This document shows, one piece after another, positions 61,597 through 64,000 of a stretch of 64,000 nt of DNA; position 1 is the stretch's first letter, and every line of letters begins with the position of its first letter. Source of the stretch: Acetobacter nitrogenifigens DSM 23921 = NBRC 105050 (lineage in GTDB: Bacteria; Pseudomonadota; Alphaproteobacteria; Acetobacterales; Acetobacteraceae); contig NZ_AUBI01000010.1 of the NCBI RefSeq assembly GCF_000429165.1, positions 1 to 64,000 on the forward strand. Reading direction: 5' to 3'. The position numbers and the translations under genes were made by a program. The notes beneath the pieces are model-generated. The model did not search any database. It was not told the origin of the DNA and saw only the letters and a program-made list of their open reading frames with translations.

Positions 61597-62151
61597 TTAT
61601 GGCTGCTTCGCCGGGGTCGCCGTCGATTCCGCAGCCTTGGCGGGAGCACCAGCCTTCTCCTTGTGGACTTCGCCGTTCTTCAACGTGGCGATCGAACCGT
61701 CGGGGTGAATAACGGTGGTCGTGCCGTCGCCATTCGGGATTTCAATGTTGGAGCCAGAGGCCTTGCCAGCGCCGTATTTGGCCGCCACGTCAGGCTCGCT
61801 GCTCGGCAATCCGGCGCCGGAGAAACTGGCGCTGGCGTCCGGGACGTCGTCGCCGATGGCCATATCGCCGCCATCATGCAGATCATGGCCGGGCAGAACG
61901 CTGGAACGCTCAGACGCCACGTCCGAAAGCGACGGGAGAGGCTCAGGAGCACCCGGCCAGATATTGCCGTTTTGCGGGAGCATCGGCGTCTCCGCCGTGC
62001 TGTAGCCACGTACGCGGCGCATGGTTTCGGAATCGCCATGGGGCGCATTTGGATTCGCGCCCGGCAGCGTGGCTGTGTCTGAAAGCCATTCGCCGAACCC
62101 GGAACAACCGCTCAACAGAAGAAGAAACCCAACAAGAGCGGCATTCCGCAT
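61597..62151 (-). CDS. Putative lipoprotein of unknown function
   Basis: A 184-residue protein from ATG 62151 with GAGG 9 bases upstream. The signal MRNAALVGFLLLLSGC carries lipobox LSGC (Cys at residue 16). The rest is low-complexity and rich in Pro, Gly, Asp and Ser, with NGDGTTTVIHPDGSIATLKN near the C-terminus, then Lys/Ala-rich AKAAESTATPAKQP. It lies between pgsA and moaD on the same strand. No family recognised. Confidence 0.7.
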   Translation of the reverse strand: MRNAALVGFLLLLSGCSGFGEWLSDTATLPGANPNAPHGDSETMRRVRGYSTAETPMLPQNGNIWPGAPEPLPSLSDVASERSSVLPGHDLHDGGDMAIGDDVPDASASFSGAGLPSSEPDVAAKYGAGKASGSNIEIPNGDGTTTVIHPDGSIATLKNGEVHKEKAGAPAKAAESTATPAKQP

Positions 62152-62353
62152 CAGTTCTACCTCGCCGATATCGGTCCCGCGCGACATGAGCGTCACCTGC
62201 TATCGGGTCCTATTGATATCGTTGTCGCGTGATCAGGTAAATTACTGCTTAGCGAAAGAACGAAGTATTTGCGCATTTTACTAAATCATCAGGTTCTCGC
62301 GCATCAGTAGACCCTGAGAGCCAGATTTGCGCGAGCACATCAAAACCGACTGA

Positions 62354-62956
62354 CTACCCCGCCGAATCGACGGCCCCTTTGGGCGCGGTACGACCGACGT
62401 GGCGCAAACCTGCGTTCAGGTAATCCCACCCGGTGATGAGCGTAAGGACCGCCGCGATCCAGAGCATCACCGCCCCGCACATCCCAACATGCAACCACGG
62501 CATCCCCAGCAACGCCCCAGTGCTGTCCCCCGCCAGCAGAAAACCGATGGCGGTCATCTGGAAACCGGTCTTCCATTTGGCAAGCCGCGTGACGGGAAGA
62601 CTGATGCGCGTCGCAGCAAGATACTCCCTCAGCCCGCTGACAAGAATCTCCCGGCACAGGATGACGATCGCGGGCCAGAGCGAGTCGAAAGGAAGCCTGC
62701 CCATTCCGGCGAGCGTCATCAGCGACGCGCCGACAAGCAGCTTGTCGGCGATCGGATCCATCATCCGTCCCAGATCAGACTGCATTTTCCATGATCTGGC
62801 CAGTTGCCCGTCGAAATAGTCCGTGACCGCCGCCGCGATGAACAGCAGACACGCAGCAGCGTCCGCGCCGGGCCGGGCCATCGCCACAAGGGCGACTAGA
62901 ACCGGGATGGCGACGATCCGCGACAACGTGAGCAGGTTCGGCAGATCGGTGATCAT
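62354..62956 (-). CDS. pgsA: CDP-diacylglycerol--glycerol-3-phosphate 3-phosphatidyltransferase
   Basis: A 200-residue inner-membrane enzyme that makes phosphatidylglycerol phosphate. The CDP-alcohol phosphotransferase motif is complete, from DYFDGQLARSW to LGRMMDPIADK (D-x2-D-G-x2-A-R-x8-G-x3-D-x3-D). Several hydrophobic segments flank it; LPNLLTLSRIVAIPVLVAL opens the protein. It follows uvrC by 100 bases, a common alphaproteobacterial order. Confidence 0.94.
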   Translation of the reverse strand: MITDLPNLLTLSRIVAIPVLVALVAMARPGADAAACLLFIAAAVTDYFDGQLARSWKMQSDLGRMMDPIADKLLVGASLMTLAGMGRLPFDSLWPAIVILCREILVSGLREYLAATRISLPVTRLAKWKTGFQMTAIGFLLAGDSTGALLGMPWLHVGMCGAVMLWIAAVLTLITGWDYLNAGLRHVGRTAPKGAVDSAG

Positions 62957-63056
62957 GGCGGCAAGCTACTCCACTTCGCGTCTCCCCGGAACGGTAACTA
63001 CCACAAAAGTGTTATTACAAAGGCTATGGAAGACGATTTCATGGCCCCGCGCGTCC

Positions 63057-64000
63057 TCACCCCCCGGTCCACCCGGGATGGAAATGACCGTAGATGGACC
63101 GGGCCGTTTCCCGGTTGATCCCGGGAGCGGCCTCCAGCTCGCTCAAACCCGCTTGACTGACGCCCCGCGCGGACCCGAACCGGTTCAGCAACGCCCGCTT
63201 GCGCGCGGCCCCGATGCCCGGAATGTCGTCCAGTTCCGACTTCACCAGCGACTTCGACCGCCCGGCCCGATGCGTGGTGATGGCGAAGCGATGCGCCTCA
63301 TCCCGCAGGCGCTGGAGATAGTAAAGCACCGGGTCGCGAGGCTCGAACTGAAACGGCGGCTGGTCGTCGGTGAAAAACCACTCGCGCCCTGCGTCACGAT
63401 CCGGTCCCTTGGCGATCGCCACCAGCTTCACCCCCGAGACGCCCAGGGCGTCCAGAACGCCGCGCACGGCCGAGAACTGTCCCGCGCCGCCGTCGATCAG
63501 CAACACGTCCGGCCAGTCGGCTCCAGCGCCCTCAGGGCGCCCTCCGGCAGAGGAAGTCACTGGCGTCTCTTCTCCTCCGACAGCGCCGCTCGACGTCGCG
63601 ACGTCCAACCTCTGCCCCGACAAACCGCCCGTCGCCGCAATGTCACCCGCCACACCCGCGCCAGAGGCCGAGGCAGCGCCCGCCTTCTCCGCCGCCTCCC
63701 GCAAGGCGCGGCCGAACCGACGTTCGAGCACTTCGCGCATCATCGCGAAATCGTCTCCTGGCGTGATCGCGCCCTTGATGCCGTATTTTCGGTAAGCGCG
63801 GCGCTCGAAGCCTTCCGGACCGCCCACGATCATCACGCCATAGGGGTTGGTCCCCATGATATGGCTGTTGTCGTAAACCTCGATCCGCGACGGCGGCGCG
63901 GACAGGCCGAACGCCTTAGCCACGCCCTCAAGCAGCTTCGCCTGTCCGGCGCTTTCCGCCATCTTGCGTTCCAAAGCTTCCCGGGCGTTCGTTTCGGCGT
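63057..64000 (-). CDS. uvrC: Excinuclease ABC subunit C, C-terminal part (runs off window)
   Basis: About 314 C-terminal residues of the nucleotide-excision repair nuclease. [20 protein letters not shown] and [19 protein letters not shown] are in the RNase-H-like 5'-incision domain; the tandem helix-hairpin-helix is [20 protein letters not shown] and the following segment. Between [11 protein letters not shown] and [11 protein letters not shown] is an Ala/Gly/Ser-rich insertion of about 60 residues unlike typical UvrC. The frame is open to the window edge; the N-terminal GIY-YIG domain lies outside. Confidence 0.94.
   Translation of the reverse strand, partial: AETNAREALERKMAESAGQAKLLEGVAKAFGLSAPPSRIEVYDNSHIMGTNPYGVMIVGGPEGFERRAYRKYGIKGAITPGDDFAMMREVLERRFGRALREAAEKAGAASASGAGVAGDIAATGGLSGQRLDVATSSGAVGGEETPVTSSAGGRPEGAGADWPDVLLIDGGAGQFSAVRGVLDALGVSGVKLVAIAKGPDRDAGREWFFTDDQPPFQFEPRDPVLYYLQRLRDEAHRFAITTHRAGRSKSLVKSELDDIPGIGAARKRALLNRFGSARGVSQAGLSELEAAPGINRETARSIYGHFHPGWTGG

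Overview
The window looks like chromosomal DNA of a GC-rich alphaproteobacterium, most likely an acetic acid bacterium (Acetobacteraceae) or close relative. The reasons are the MEP-pathway block xseB-ispA-dxs, the alphaproteobacterial order uvrC-pgsA-(lipoprotein)-moaD-moaE, a DinB with an N-terminal Cys4 zinc-ribbon-like segment, and a strongly GC-biased third codon position. Genus is not determined by anything I can read. No prophage, complete insertion sequence or CRISPR array is visible.

Layout. (1) 1-4.5 kb: housekeeping genes (dxs fragment, ispA, xseB, TusA-like, ROK kinase, dinB). (2) 4.7-22.5 kb: a large organosulfur/sulfonate-type acquisition region. It holds a TonB-dependent receptor, two SsuABC/TauABC-type transporters with three binding proteins, an AprA-like flavoprotein coupled to a 2[4Fe-4S] ferredoxin, an acyl-CoA-dehydrogenase-fold flavoprotein, a peroxiredoxin, a flavin reductase and a LysR regulator. 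A MerR/SDR/VOC block with a clear MerR-type promoter lies inside it. (3) 22.5-27.7 kb: a gene-poor stretch with small secreted or membrane proteins, a Fur-box-like palindrome followed by a strong terminator (candidate small RNA), and a roughly 1.2-kb AT-rich insert bounded by tRNA-Asn and a 48-bp copy of its 3' end, carrying an Abi-alpha-like gene. (4) 27.9-39.8 kb: an orphan binding protein, then a probable N-heterocycle (purine-like) uptake and catabolism cluster. It has a BMP/NupNOPQ-type ABC transporter, a ring-hydroxylating-oxygenase catalytic protein without a Rieske domain (NdmC-like architecture), a nicotinamidase-family hydrolase, a D-2-hydroxyacid dehydrogenase, a gamma-glutamyltransferase/HpxW-family Ntn hydrolase and a creatininase-family amidohydrolase. 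(5) 39.9-49 kb: alpha/beta hydrolase, SDR with divergent GlxA-type regulator, a broken L,D-transpeptidase-like gene with a secreted partner, tRNA-Val, M61 peptidase, MFS transporter and YpfJ-type metallopeptidase. (6) 49.7-53 kb: an AT-rich glycosyltransferase-like gene, a GT4 enzyme and a GST. (7) 53.2-58.6 kb: an acetoin catabolism module, acoABC with a divergent AcoR-like regulator that lacks the AAA+ domain, and a convergent diacetyl/acetoin reductase. (8) 59.5-64 kb: bioA, moaE, moaD, a lipoprotein gene, pgsA and the 3' part of uvrC.

How the genes fit together. Regions 2 and 4 look like scavenging systems, each pairing uptake with redox or hydrolytic enzymes that would release sulfur or nitrogen. 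Region 7 interconverts and cleaves acetoin. The strongest candidates for unusual biology are the AprAB-like pair embedded in sulfonate-type transport genes, the Rieske-less oxygenase next to a purine-type transporter, and the tRNA-Asn mini-island with an abortive-infection-type gene. All functions are inferred from motifs and context read by eye; no database search was run.
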